Shown: positions 9,310-18,878 of the stretch, piece after piece
Layout of the letters: every line of letters begins with the position of its first letter
How positions within the stretch are numbered: the first letter of the stretch is position 1
From: Shewanella seohaensis
Lineage (GTDB): Bacteria; Pseudomonadota; Gammaproteobacteria; Enterobacterales; Shewanellaceae
Assembly: GCF_025449215.1 (NCBI RefSeq)
Contig: NZ_CP104900.1
Location: 3,720,001 to 3,784,000, forward strand
Length of the DNA: 64,000 nucleotides
Direction of reading: 5' to 3'
Made by a program: the position numbers and the translations under genes
The notes under the pieces: model-generated
Told to the model about the DNA's origin: nothing
Seen by the model: the letters and a program-made list of their open reading frames with translations, nothing else
Database searches by the model: none

Positions 9310-10341
9310 TTATAATTCGGATATGTCTCTGGCTTTGCCTTTACGTGTCACTAATTGCAGTTCGGATTTGACCGTTTCAGGACGTGGGATTTTTTCGTAA
9401 ATTTTAAGTGCTAGATTATCGCGTGAACGCCCCATTTTACAGCGATAGGTCGGTAAGTCTTCGATTTTCATCATAATGTATTCAGGCAGCTCGATCGGAA
9501 TAATATCTCCAGCCTTGAAGTTCATGACATCTTTGAGTGTGAGTTCATGCTCAACCACACTGGCATCAAATCCGACTTTCACATCCATAATTTCGTCATG
9601 CAGCGCCTGTGACCAACGCATGTCGGTGTCTTGTTTATCACTCTGCACACCCGCGTCGAGCAGTTCACGGATAGGTTCAATCATCGAATAAGGCATAGTG
9701 ATATGGAAGTCACCGCCGCCACCATCCACTTCGATGTGGAAGGAGTTAATCACCACCACTTCAGTGGGGCTGACGATGTTGGCCATCGCGGGGTTTACTT
9801 CGGAGTCTAAATAATCAAACTCGACATCCATCACTGGCGCCCAAGCATCTTTATAGTCTTCAAAGATAATCTTAAGCAATAACTGCACGATGCGACGTTC
9901 AGTTGGGGTAAATTCCCGACCTTCAATCTTGGCATGGAAACGGCCATCGCCGCCAAAAAAGTTGTCCACCAGAATAAACACTAAACGCGCTTCCATGGTG
10001 ATCAGTGCCGTGCCTTTTAAGGGATTGAAGCGCACCATATTCAAGCTAGTCGGGACGAACAAGGTGTGTACGTACTCACCAAATTTCAGCATTTGCACGC
10101 CGTTAATCGACACTTCGGCCGCACGACGCATCATGTTGAACATGCTGATCCGCAGGTGGCGGGCAAAACGCTCATTCACAATCTCGAGCGTGGGCATACG
10201 ACCACGCACAATACGGTCTTGGGAGGAAAAGTCGTAGGAGCGAGCTTCTAGCCCCGCGGCATCAAGCTCATTATCCTCTTCGACGTCATCGACTCCGTGT
10301 AAGAGCGCATCAATTTCGTCTTGGCTTAATAAATCACTCAC
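9310..10341 (-). CDS. fliM: Flagellar switch protein FliM
   Basis: C-ring protein that receives phospho-CheY. The 343 residues begin with the CheY-binding peptide LLSQDEIDALLHG, followed by the CheC-like middle domain and a C-terminal SpoA domain (VVEHELTLKDVMNFKAGDII). The start is GTG at 10341. Position between fliL and fliN is standard. Confidence 0.96.
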   Translation of the reverse strand: MSDLLSQDEIDALLHGVDDVEEDNELDAAGLEARSYDFSSQDRIVRGRMPTLEIVNERFARHLRISMFNMMRRAAEVSINGVQMLKFGEYVHTLFVPTSLNMVRFNPLKGTALITMEARLVFILVDNFFGGDGRFHAKIEGREFTPTERRIVQLLLKIIFEDYKDAWAPVMDVEFDYLDSEVNPAMANIVSPTEVVVINSFHIEVDGGGGDFHITMPYSMIEPIRELLDAGVQSDKQDTDMRWSQALHDEIMDVKVGFDASVVEHELTLKDVMNFKAGDIIPIELPEYIMMKIEDLPTYRCKMGRSRDNLALKIYEKIPRPETVKSELQLVTRKGKARDISEL

Positions 10342-10381
10342 AGTATTGTCTTCGCCTCTTTAAGGTGCTGAAGATAAAAGG

Positions 10382-10906
10382 TTATTGCATTACAAAACCG
10401 GTGAAGAGTACTTTCTCAACCACTTTACGTCCGGTCACAGATTGCAAGGTATTTTGTACGCTCAGCAGTGCTAATTGTCGCAATTCATCTTTACCCGCCT
10501 GTGTACTTAACTTTTGCACATCGGCGCCACTAAAGGTGGTTAACAGCGCATCTTCAATCAACGGAATATGCTTTTGGGTCAACACATCATCGTCTTGGCC
10601 TCTGACCATCAGTTGCACTTTAATTTCAACGAGACGAGCACGGTCAGGCCCTGGGAGGTTAAATAAAAAGGGCCGTGGCATTGGCACATAGGCCGCCATT
10701 GCCGCATCGGCGGCAGGAGTGGTCGCCTCCGTTGCTGTAGCACCTTCGGCGGCAGCTTCGGGCGCCTCATCACTGCTACCGAGGAAAAACCACAGGGCGC
10801 CCCCAATCAACAGGGCTGCAAACACGCCCGCACCGATAAAAATAAACTTCTTCTTACTTTTAGGCGCTTCGGTGCTTTCAAGTTCTAATGATTCTTCCTT
10901 GGCCAT
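10382..10906 (-). CDS. fliL: Flagellar basal body-associated protein FliL
   Basis: Bitopic inner-membrane protein that surrounds the stator and supports motor torque. The 174 residues show a short cytoplasmic N-terminus, a transmembrane helix (KKFIFIGAGVFAALLIGGAL, about residues 19-38), an Ala/Glu-rich linker and a periplasmic domain ending KVLFTGFVMQ. It follows the fliK C-terminal end after 83 bases. Confidence 0.95.
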   Translation of the reverse strand: MAKEESLELESTEAPKSKKKFIFIGAGVFAALLIGGALWFFLGSSDEAPEAAAEGATATEATTPAADAAMAAYVPMPRPFLFNLPGPDRARLVEIKVQLMVRGQDDDVLTQKHIPLIEDALLTTFSGADVQKLSTQAGKDELRQLALLSVQNTLQSVTGRKVVEKVLFTGFVMQ

Positions 10907-10989
10907 TTTCTGTACTCTTTAATTGGCTAAATTCGGGAATGGGATCAGGGCTTGGCGCATAATCCGCTTTATTACTATAGGTTACCTTC

Positions 10990-12722
10990 TTAAGCGTAAT
11001 AATCTATACCTGAATTTAAACTAGTTGCTTGATTTAAACCTAAATCTAGCTCTTCTGCCGAGAAATCATCCACATTTCCACCGCTCGAACCACCCGCTTC
11101 ACCAAATCCCCCTTCGCGGCGTTGACCTTGGTCCCCTTGAGAAACATGACTGTCGGCCAATTGCATTCCCTGCTCCTGTAATAATTCACGTAGGCGAGGA
11201 ATGGCTTGCTCTACAACATCGCGGGTTTGCGATTGTGTGACATGGAACTGCACTTGTGTCTGGTCGCCATGTACTTGTACTTTAACCAACATATGCCCAA
11301 GTTCTGGCGGATCTAAGCGAATTTCCGCCTGTTGGATCCCTTGACTCACCATAGTCACTAATTGCTGCTTCATCACAGGCGAGAAGCGCTGGATCATCTC
11401 CTGCATTTGGTTTTGAGTTTCTACACCTTGGCGCAAGGAAAGCTGCACTTGTTGAATATCTTGACGCTGGGTTACCGGCGTTGCCAAAGAATGCAGTGAA
11501 GATACCGCTTTAAATTCCACAGGCTTAAACTCGCTGCCCGCCTCTTCACTACCTGAACTTAAAGCAGCAACCCTACTATCTTGCTGTGCATCGAGAGTAA
11601 CCGCTAACTTAGCGTCTTTTAGCAAAAAGCCTGCGGAAATCTCGGCGCGGGATGGGTTGTCGGCAGTAAGACTCGGATCGATGGCTGTGGTACCTGAGAC
11701 ATTAGTCGCTGCATTCGTGCCTAAGGTATTAAGATCGTTAGTATTCGCGGCTGTAGCCGCATTCGTCGTTAATACATCACTCGCAGAGGCATTGGCCGCT
11801 TTGATTGGCGTTTGATTATCAACGGCTTGAGATACCATGCTTTGGGATGCAAGTGCTTTATCTGCAGGCTGCGTCGACATATTTATCGCCTTAGCGCCAA
11901 TGTCTGTGGTACCAAGCTCTTTTCCCCCAACACGGGCTCACCCTTGATGGGTAAAATATGATTCTCGGGCGGTTTAACGAACTTTTCGCTGCGCAGACCG
12001 GTAAGTAACGCTGCATCATCAATCAAATGCGGATCATCAACTGAGGTGCCTTGAGTATCCGTTTCAGCTACAGTCACGGCCGCAACCAAAGCATCGACAT
12101 CAGCCGCTGGAATCGGTAGTCCTACACTTTCAGCATCAACGGCGTTCTGTTGTGAGGTTTGTTGCTGTAATAGCTGTGCGGTGGCTTGCACTGTATTTTG
12201 TCCGGCCGCCTTTGGAGCGACTGCCCCAGAGTCTTCTGATTCAGTACTAACCTTCAGTTTGTTATCGCCAAGGCCAGTGTTAGTGGCCTGAACGAACTTA
12301 GCCATTTCATCGGGAAAAGTGCCGTCAACAATAGAGCTGTCGGTCAGAGATTGAGCATCGACCAATAACGAGGATGAGTCGGTATCGGCATCATTCGTTG
12401 CCGTGATATCAGCCTCAAGCGGCAAAGACTCGCCCGGTGCTGCCGCTTTCTTCATCTCATTTGCCATACCAATCTGGGCGAAAATCAAGTTGATATCGGC
12501 GTCATCATCGGTATTTGTATCGTCAGTGCTGGCTTCCGCTCTGGAAGATTTGACGGCCACATCCTGAGACACTGGGGGTTTAGTCGAGGGTGAAGATACG
12601 GATGTGACTGAAGCCAACGCTGCAGAAAAGTCTTCACTATTAGTATCTTGAGTCAATGCTTTACTTGAGCTAGCGCTATTTTTCGCGCTTGACGCTAATA
12701 GGATATTGTTCATTTGTTGCAT
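10990..12722 (-). pseudogene. fliK: Flagellar hook-length control protein FliK, broken by a -1 frameshift
   Basis: FliK is a secreted ruler that measures the hook and, through its C-terminal domain, triggers the FlhB specificity switch. Two reading frames cover it. The N-terminal part runs from ATG 12722 (AGGAG five bases upstream) to a stop near 11883. The C-terminal 296 residues, open from 11880, hold the hook-length domain with SPVMKQQLVTMVSQ and AEIRLDPPELGHMLVKVQVH. Adding one base to the C5 run at 11924-11928 (G5 on the coding strand) restores one 577-residue protein reading EPVLGGKELG at the join, a typical FliK sequence. As written the gene is split. The downstream ATG has a weak AAGG eight bases before it, so separate translation of the C-half is possible. 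Confidence 0.88.
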
Positions 12723-12807
12723 ATCAGCTCCTAAACATTCACCCGAAGACATAAAAAAGTAGGGCAAACGTCAATTTATGCGGCTTTGGCCATCTCTGGC
12801 ATAAAGC

Positions 12808-12825
12808 AAGCAAATAAAGTGCCAA
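12808..12825 (-). promoter_or_regulatory. Sigma-54 promoter of the fliK operon
   Basis: The minus strand reads TTGGCACTTTATTTGCTT, a near-consensus -24/-12 element (TGGCAC-N5-TTGCT). It lies 86 bases upstream of the fliK start in the gap after fliJ and would drive fliK, fliL, fliM, fliN, fliO, fliP, fliQ, fliR and flhB. Confidence 0.85.
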
Positions 12826-12880
12826 TAGGTGAGGGTTACATATCGAAGAAACAACTTACACGCACAATGGCGAGCTTGGG

Positions 12881-13327
12881 TTAGGGTTTATTGCGGCGAA
12901 AAAACTGCTGAGAGGCAAATTCATCGGTCATCTTTTGCTCTTTTTTCAACTCAAGAGCTTGGCGTTTTTTCTCTTTATTATCCAAGAGCAATTCAACCGC
13001 CTTGCGTTTCTTTTGCTTGTCGAGCCAATGCTGCTGACGATAATTTTTCTGTTTCTCACCATCGGCGACCACACGATTTTGCTGCGCAATGGCCTCATCG
13101 ATTTGCCGAATAAAACGGTGGAATTGGTGATAATGGCTGGCGCTAATCGCTTGGCCCTGCTGAGACTGCATCTGCTTCATATAGTCCAAGCGATAATTGT
13201 TGAGTGCATCCAATTGATTTTGGCGCTTTTGACACTCTAGTTGCGCCGACTTTAGCAGCAGCGCGGCCTGTTCCTCTGCATCGAGGGCTAATTTCAACAC
13301 CAGTAAGAGGGGATCGGCATTCGCCAT
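12881..13327 (-). CDS. fliJ: Flagellar export chaperone FliJ
   Basis: Soluble coiled-coil protein that acts as central stalk of the FliI hexamer and recycles export chaperones. The 148 residues are strongly helical and charged with Gln/Lys/Glu-rich heptads throughout (for example RQAIDEAIAQQNR-type repeats) and no membrane segment. It starts 11 bases after fliI ends. It is the last gene of the fliE-fliJ run, and a separate sigma-54 promoter follows for fliK. Confidence 0.92.
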   Translation of the reverse strand: MANADPLLLVLKLALDAEEQAALLLKSAQLECQKRQNQLDALNNYRLDYMKQMQSQQGQAISASHYHQFHRFIRQIDEAIAQQNRVVADGEKQKNYRQQHWLDKQKKRKAVELLLDNKEKKRQALELKKEQKMTDEFASQQFFRRNKP

Positions 13328-13338
13328 AACAGTCTCGA

Positions 13339-14675
13339 TTATTTACATTGCGCCGCGAGTTGCCCAAGCATGACTTGGCTATCGGCAAAACTAAAGGCAT
13401 CACGCATGGTCTGCCGTAAGAAAGCATTCATCGCAGGTTGCAGGCGTATAGCGTTATCGATTCGCGGATCGCTGCCTTGGGCATAGGCACCAATCGAAAT
13501 CAGATCCTTATTCTGTTGATAGAGGGAATAAGTCTGCTTGACACGGCGCATGGCTTCTAAGTGCTCGTTCGAAATCACCATTGGGGCCACACGGCTGATC
13601 GAAGCCTCAATATCTATTGCAGGATAATGCCCAGAATCCGCCAGTGAGCGAGATAGCACAATATGGCCGTCTAGGATCGCCCGTGAAGCATCGGCAATCG
13701 GATCCTGTTGATCGTCGCCCTCAGTCAACACAGTATAAAATGCGGTGATAGAACCTTGTCCAGGCCCGCCATTACCCGCCCGTTCAACCAAACGCGGCAA
13801 TTTAGCAAATACCGAAGGTGGATAACCTTTAGTCGCTGGCGGTTCACCTACGGCCAGAGCAATCTCACGCTGCGCTTGGGCGTAACGAGTCAGACTATCC
13901 ATTAATAACAGTACGTTATAGCCTAAATCACGAAAATACTCAGCGATACGAGTCGAGGTTTCACAGGCACGAAGACGCATCAAGGGTGAGGTATCGGCGG
14001 GCGCCGCCACCACAACAGAGCGTGCTCTGCCCTTTTCACCGAGGATTTCTTCAATAAATTCTTTAACTTCGCGGCCACGCTCCCCGACGAGCCCCACCAC
14101 AATGATGTCAGCTGTCGTGCCCCGGGTCATCATCCCTAACAGCACACTCTTACCCACACCCGAGCCTGCAAATAGGCCCATACGTTGGCCCTTACCAACG
14201 GTGAGCATGGCATTGATGGCGCGTACACCCACATCGAGTGGTTCGGTGATCGCACGGCGAGAAAGTGGGTTGATGGCGTTACTGTGCCTTGGCGCCTGCT
14301 GTTCGGTCGATAATGCGCCAAGACCGTCTAACGGCACACCATTGCCGTCGAGCACGCGTCCCAATAGGGATAAGCCCACACTCAGCCCCGCCTGCTCACC
14401 GAGGGGACGACACGGGCGCCGGGTAACACGCCGCGTAATTCCTCAATCGGCATAAGGTACAGCAGCTCATCGTCAAACCCGACGACTTCGGCAATCAACT
14501 CTCCGGCCATGGTTTCGATAGAGCACAAACTGCCCACAGGCGCACGGCAACCACTCGCCTCTAAGGTTAAACCTACCACGCGCACCAGTTGACCACTGGC
14601 GACGGCTCGAAACGGCGGGACTTTGTCGATGCAATGATTCAATCTATTCAGCAGTTGATGGCGGCGATTTTGCAT
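13339..14675 (-). pseudogene. fliI: Flagellum-specific ATPase FliI, broken by a -1 frameshift
   Basis: Export ATPase related to the F1 beta subunit that energises unloading of substrates. The N-terminal ~95 residues are in one frame, ending [16 protein letters not shown] at a premature stop. The remaining 346 are in another, with Walker [12 protein letters not shown] and Walker [18 protein letters not shown]. Adding one base to the G4 run at 14403-14406 (C4 on the coding strand) rebuilds [20 protein letters not shown] and a 445-residue protein, the usual FliI length. I start at ATG 14675, which has GGAG six bases upstream; an ATG at 14687 is the alternative. All catalytic motifs are intact, so the break looks like a sequence error or a very recent mutation. 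Confidence 0.9.
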
Positions 14676-15606
14676 CTTGCTCTCCATCAGCTTGCAACTC
14701 TGTACTCAGGGACTCGGTGCTCTGCGCCTCGTCACCTAGCTCATCACTCAATAGCACTTTTGCAGCGTTTTCCTCATCGAGAGCCGCTTGGCGTTGTTGC
14801 TGTTGATGACTCAAATGGGACTGTTGATTACGTAAGGACTCAAACACCGCATCGATGCGCGAGGACAGGGTTAAATCCACCAGCGAGCGTTGGCTACTGA
14901 TAATGCAATCCCCAGAATTTAAGCTGGGATCGGCCTCTAACTGCCACTGATTACGGTTTAATTGGGTACTGGAATATAGCTGCTCCACCAAGGCGACATC
15001 ATCGGGATGCATGCGAATACTGACGCTTTGCTCCTTGATTGGCAGAGATTCGACCCCTAAACGTAGCGCCGACAGGATTTGTTCTGGATGAGTTTTAAGT
15101 TCATGACCAATCACAGATTTAGCCAGCGCCATAGTGAGTGTCATTAAGGAATGTTCAATATCGCCATCGAGTATTTGCAATGGCTTTTCAAATTGGCTTA
15201 ATAGCCCTTCGAAGCGGCTGACTAATGCCTTGGCTTCAGCAAGCCCAGCCTCAAGCCCTTGCTCATGACCTTGGGCTAAGCCCTCGGTATGGCCTTGCTC
15301 TAAACCTTCGAGTCTGCCCTGCTCCAGTCCTTCGGCATAACCTTGTGTCTTACCTTCGTTAAAGCCTTCTTCTTCGGCTTGAGCGCGAATATCTTCAATT
15401 TCCGCCATGGTGGGTGGCGCAACGGTTTCGGCGGCCACCGCCTTCGGCGCTTGCTGCGGCGAATAACCAAAGAGGTTTGAAATACTCACCCCTTCGGTTT
15501 GGGTCACATCGGGTAATTGCCAATGGCTGAACTCGATCTCCGAGTCGCTCACTACCCGATGGGACAATTTATTGTCGCTATTGTCACTCCGATTAGAGGA
15601 ACTCAT
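14644..15606 (-). CDS. fliH: Flagellar assembly protein FliH
   Basis: Negative regulator and C-ring linker of the FliI ATPase. At about 320 residues it is longer than the enteric protein. The middle contains the family's glycine-repeat helix, with successive GLEQGRLEG / GLEQGHTEG / GLAQGHEQG units (GxxxG type), followed by a C-terminal domain that binds FliI. The start is uncertain between GTG 15615 and ATG 15606; both lie inside the end of fliG. The end overlaps fliI. Confidence 0.93.
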   Translation of the reverse strand: MSSSNRSDNSDNKLSHRVVSDSEIEFSHWQLPDVTQTEGVSISNLFGYSPQQAPKAVAAETVAPPTMAEIEDIRAQAEEEGFNEGKTQGYAEGLEQGRLEGLEQGHTEGLAQGHEQGLEAGLAEAKALVSRFEGLLSQFEKPLQILDGDIEHSLMTLTMALAKSVIGHELKTHPEQILSALRLGVESLPIKEQSVSIRMHPDDVALVEQLYSSTQLNRNQWQLEADPSLNSGDCIISSQRSLVDLTLSSRIDAVFESLRNQQSHLSHQQQQRQAALDEENAAKVLLSDELGDEAQSTESLSTELQADGEQDAKSPPSTAE

Positions 15607-16639
15607 CGCCGCCACCGCCGCCTAACATGATTTCACCGCTGTCACTTAATCGACGCGCAATTGACAGAATTTCTTTTTGGGCGATTTCCACTTCGCTGAT
15701 CCGGATTGGACCCATGGCCTCTAAATCGTCACGCAGCAATTCGGCGGCCCGTTTCGACATATTGCCCAAAATTTTGTCTTTGAGCTGATCGTCTGCACCT
15801 TTAAGCGCTTTCATCAAGACATCCTGCTGCACTTCACGCAGCAAGGTTTGAATACCACGGTCGTCAACATCGATTAGGTTTTCAAATACGAACATAAGAT
15901 CTTGGATCTGCTGCGCCATCTCTTCGTCGCTTTCGCGCAACGTCTCCATCAACTGACTCTCAACACCTGTGTCGAGATAGTTCATGATATTGGCCGCCGC
16001 CTTCAAGCCGCCCATCTTCGCTGCTTGCGCGCCGCCTTGACCGGCAAACTGTTTCTCCATGATGTCGTTTAATTCCTGCAATGCCGCAGGTTGCACTTCT
16101 TCAAGGTTAGCAATACGCATCATTAAGTCTAAGCGAGTATTCTCAGGGAACTGGCCGAAAATTTCCGCCGCTTGGTCTGGCTCTAAATACGATAAAACAA
16201 TGGTTTGGATCTGTGGATGTTCGTTTTGGATGATAGTCGCGACTTGGCGCGCATCCATCCATTTGAGGGAATCCAAACCTTTGGCGCCGCTGCCCATGAT
16301 AATTTGTTCAATCAAATTACCGGCTTTGTCTTCACCTAGAGCCGCGGTTAACGCCTTACGGACGAACTCTTCGCTGTTAAAGCCTATAGAAGAATACTTT
16401 TGAATATCATCGAGAAACAGCTTATGCACCCCGATGACTTTTTCCTGCCCAAAGTCTTCCATGGCCGCCATCGCCATACCGACCTTTTGCACTTGTTTAG
16501 GTTCTAAGTGCTTTAAAATAGAGGCGGCATCGGCTTCACTCAAACTTAACAGTAAAATCGCCGTTTTTTCGATGCCACTGAGATCCTTAATATTGAAACT
16601 TGAGGTTTCAGCGGCGTCTTTTGATTTATTCTCAGCCAT
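15593..16639 (-). CDS. fliG: Flagellar motor switch protein FliG
   Basis: Rotor protein, 348 residues, that couples stator ion flow to rotation. It shows the N-terminal FliF-binding region (KTAILLLSLSEADAASILKH), the middle domain with EHPQIQTIVLSYLEPDQAAE (EHPQ motif), and the C-terminal torque domain with charged residues (VDDRGIQTLLREVQQDVLMK). It overlaps fliF by eight bases. Confidence 0.97.
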   Translation of the reverse strand: MAENKSKDAAETSSFNIKDLSGIEKTAILLLSLSEADAASILKHLEPKQVQKVGMAMAAMEDFGQEKVIGVHKLFLDDIQKYSSIGFNSEEFVRKALTAALGEDKAGNLIEQIIMGSGAKGLDSLKWMDARQVATIIQNEHPQIQTIVLSYLEPDQAAEIFGQFPENTRLDLMMRIANLEEVQPAALQELNDIMEKQFAGQGGAQAAKMGGLKAAANIMNYLDTGVESQLMETLRESDEEMAQQIQDLMFVFENLIDVDDRGIQTLLREVQQDVLMKALKGADDQLKDKILGNMSKRAAELLRDDLEAMGPIRISEVEIAQKEILSIARRLSDSGEIMLGGGGGDEFL

Positions 16640-18329
16640 TGTCTTGTAACCAGTTTTTCACGACTTGGGTTGAAAGCTCGGGCTCATTGGCCACAAGCGC
16701 ACGGATAGCTTTAATCATATCATCATCTTTATGCAGATTAGGGATAAGAATTGAGCCATCGTCGGCATAACTATACTCTGCTTCTTTGGTATTGAGCATC
16801 CCTAAGGTGTCGGCTGCATATTGATCCTCAATCTCGGCCAGCTCATTCCCCAATCTTGAATCTTCAGGCATGTTCACACTGTCTGGGTAGATTAAGCGTT
16901 TCAGCATTGGGCGCACCACAGCAAGGATCAGCACTAAGATAACTAAGGCACCGATACCTAGCTTAACTGCACGCCAGAACCAAGGTTGTTCCCAAAGCTC
17001 AGGCGCAGGTACATCTTCAACCAATTGATCCATAAAGGGAACAGTGACCACCTCTAAAACATCACCACGCTGCGCGCTAAAGCCTACCGCGCCTTCCAGT
17101 AAACGGCGGATATTGGTGAGCTCTTGCTCGGTGCGGGCAACGCGCGCCACTTGACCATTCTCACCGGCAGCGCCAGGTTTAAAGTCCACGGCTACCGACA
17201 CACTGACGCGGCGCACTACGCCAATTTGCTGACGGGTATGGCTGATGGTGGTATCTAACTCAAAATTACGAGTCGCTTCGCGGTGCGAGTTACCGGCCGT
17301 CACGCTTTCTGTCGCCTTGGTCGCATCCTGAGGAATATTTGACTCCATCGGAGGTTGGTTCGACAACGCGCCAGGAATACCGCCAGTTGAACCACCTGTC
17401 GAATTATTCTCAACCGTCATTTCGCTACGTAGCGACGGTAAGTCAGGGTTAAAACGCTTAGCGGTTTGCTCGACCGCGGTAAAATCCATGCTCACATCCA
17501 CTTGGGAGGTGAAATTATCAGGGCCAAGGATGGGCGAGAGAATCGAATCAATCTTGGTGCGGTATTCGGCTTCTTTTTGTTGAACCAACTCAAGCTCACG
17601 ACGCGCCCTAGCAGAGATGCCATCTTGACTGCCCGAGTTCAGTAAACGGCCGTTAGAATCTGTGACGGTAACGCGAGAAGGCTCTAAGCCCTGAACGGCA
17701 GAAGCGACGATATCCACAATCGCATCGACCTCTCCTTGGCCTAAACCGCCACGGCGAGTGTTAATCACAACGGTCGCACTTGGTTGCGCAGTATTACGCG
17801 CAAACACGTTTTCTTTAGGTAACGCCAAAATCACTTTAGCGCGGCTAACACTTTGCAGTTGTTCAATTGCGCGGGCGAGGTTTTCCTCTTGGCTATGCTT
17901 GAGGCGAGCCTGCTCCATTCTTTGGCTCACGCCAAAACCACTGTCTTGGGTGAGAAAGTCTTTGTTTGAGGCGGCGGCACTATCAATACCCGCACGGCTC
18001 AGCATCATTTTAACTTCTTGATATTTGTCCTCGGGCACCTTAACGACGTCAACATCGATTTGATACTTGATCTTATTTTTATCAAGCACGTCGAGCACTT
18101 GCACCATTTCCTGAGTTTCCATTTTACCCAATGGACGGTACTCAGGCTCCTGTGCCCAGATCATGACGAACACGGCTAACGCCAAACAAATGGCGAGGGC
18201 TAAAATCATGGTGATTTGACGCATCATATCGACGCCACCAAGACTCCCCAGCACGCCGGATTTATTTTCCTGTTGGACCCCTTGGTCCACTGCGCCGGCG
18301 TTTGATCCGACAATCATTTCTGTGCTCAC
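16632..18329 (-). CDS. fliF: Flagellar MS-ring protein FliF
   Basis: Forms the MS ring, the base of the flagellum in the inner membrane. The 565 residues have two transmembrane segments, about residues 37-60 (ITMILALAICLALAVFVMIW) and about 450-470 (LGIGALVILVLILAVVRPML), enclosing the periplasmic ring-building domains. The C-terminal tail binds FliG. A GTG start at 18329 is used. It follows fliE by 32 bases. Confidence 0.96.
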   Translation of the reverse strand: MSTEMIVGSNAGAVDQGVQQENKSGVLGSLGGVDMMRQITMILALAICLALAVFVMIWAQEPEYRPLGKMETQEMVQVLDVLDKNKIKYQIDVDVVKVPEDKYQEVKMMLSRAGIDSAAASNKDFLTQDSGFGVSQRMEQARLKHSQEENLARAIEQLQSVSRAKVILALPKENVFARNTAQPSATVVINTRRGGLGQGEVDAIVDIVASAVQGLEPSRVTVTDSNGRLLNSGSQDGISARARRELELVQQKEAEYRTKIDSILSPILGPDNFTSQVDVSMDFTAVEQTAKRFNPDLPSLRSEMTVENNSTGGSTGGIPGALSNQPPMESNIPQDATKATESVTAGNSHREATRNFELDTTISHTRQQIGVVRRVSVSVAVDFKPGAAGENGQVARVARTEQELTNIRRLLEGAVGFSAQRGDVLEVVTVPFMDQLVEDVPAPELWEQPWFWRAVKLGIGALVILVLILAVVRPMLKRLIYPDSVNMPEDSRLGNELAEIEDQYAADTLGMLNTKEAEYSYADDGSILIPNLHKDDDMIKAIRALVANEPELSTQVVKNWLQDNG

Positions 18330-18361
18330 GATTCGTACCTGCTAATTGCGTTATTCAAGGC

Positions 18362-18700
18362 CTAAACAGGCATGCTCATTATTTCTTTATAAGCTTCAAC
18401 GAGCTTATTGCGCACTTGGACTGTGGCTTCAAAGGCAACACTGGCCTTTTCGCGGGCGATAACAGTATCAGAAAGGCTCACTGTCGTGTCACCCATTTCG
18501 AGCCTAGTCGCGAGATTCGATGAGGTTGACTGCAAGCCGCTAACATTACCAATGGCTTGAGAGAGAAGTTGCCCAAAGTCAGCACCGCTGGTGTTATTCA
18601 CTTGCTGCACAATATTATTGGGTGAAATCCCAAAAGAAGGTTTGATCTCACCTTGAAGTGACTGCATTTCTTGCAGTAATGAATTCGCGCCAATTTGCAT
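18362..18700 (-). CDS. fliE: Flagellar basal-body protein FliE
   Basis: Rod-MS ring junction protein, 112 residues, first substrate of the export gate. The C-terminal helix (KASVAFEATVQVRNKLVEAY then KEIMSMPV) is the conserved family end. A GGGGAG ribosome binding site precedes the ATG. It is the first gene of the fliEFGHIJ run and has a sigma-54 promoter at 18756-18773. Confidence 0.96.
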   Translation of the reverse strand: MQIGANSLLQEMQSLQGEIKPSFGISPNNIVQQVNNTSGADFGQLLSQAIGNVSGLQSTSSNLATRLEMGDTTVSLSDTVIAREKASVAFEATVQVRNKLVEAYKEIMSMPV

Positions 18701-18755
18701 GTCGTGCTCCCCATCGTCGAGTTATTGACGATTAAACTCTCTAGATAAACAGGAT

Positions 18756-18773
18756 ATGCAAAAGCACGGCCAA
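18756..18773 (-). promoter_or_regulatory. Sigma-54 promoter of fliE
   Basis: The minus strand reads TTGGCCGTGCTTTTGCAT, with GG and GC separated by ten bases. It is about 58 bases upstream of the fliE start, in the gap after flrC, and would drive fliEFGHIJ. FlrC is the expected activator. Confidence 0.8.
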
Positions 18774-18878
18774 GTTTTCACTCAGCCGTGTTAAAAAGAA
18801 TTGAGGGAGTCGTCAAATATGAAATCACCAAAGGGTGACCCCTGTGGCAATGGCTTTAGACAAGGTAAAAAACACAAC

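Noticed and set aside
11915..11930. Programmed -1 frameshift in fliK
   Set aside because: The run GGGGGAAAAG read in the N-terminal frame does not make a canonical slippery heptamer, and similar breaks occur in unrelated genes of the window.
18760..18796. Hairpin GCCGTG/CACGGC after flrC as a terminator
   Set aside because: The stem is only six base pairs with a long loop and overlaps the sigma-54 promoter of fliE, which explains the sequence better.
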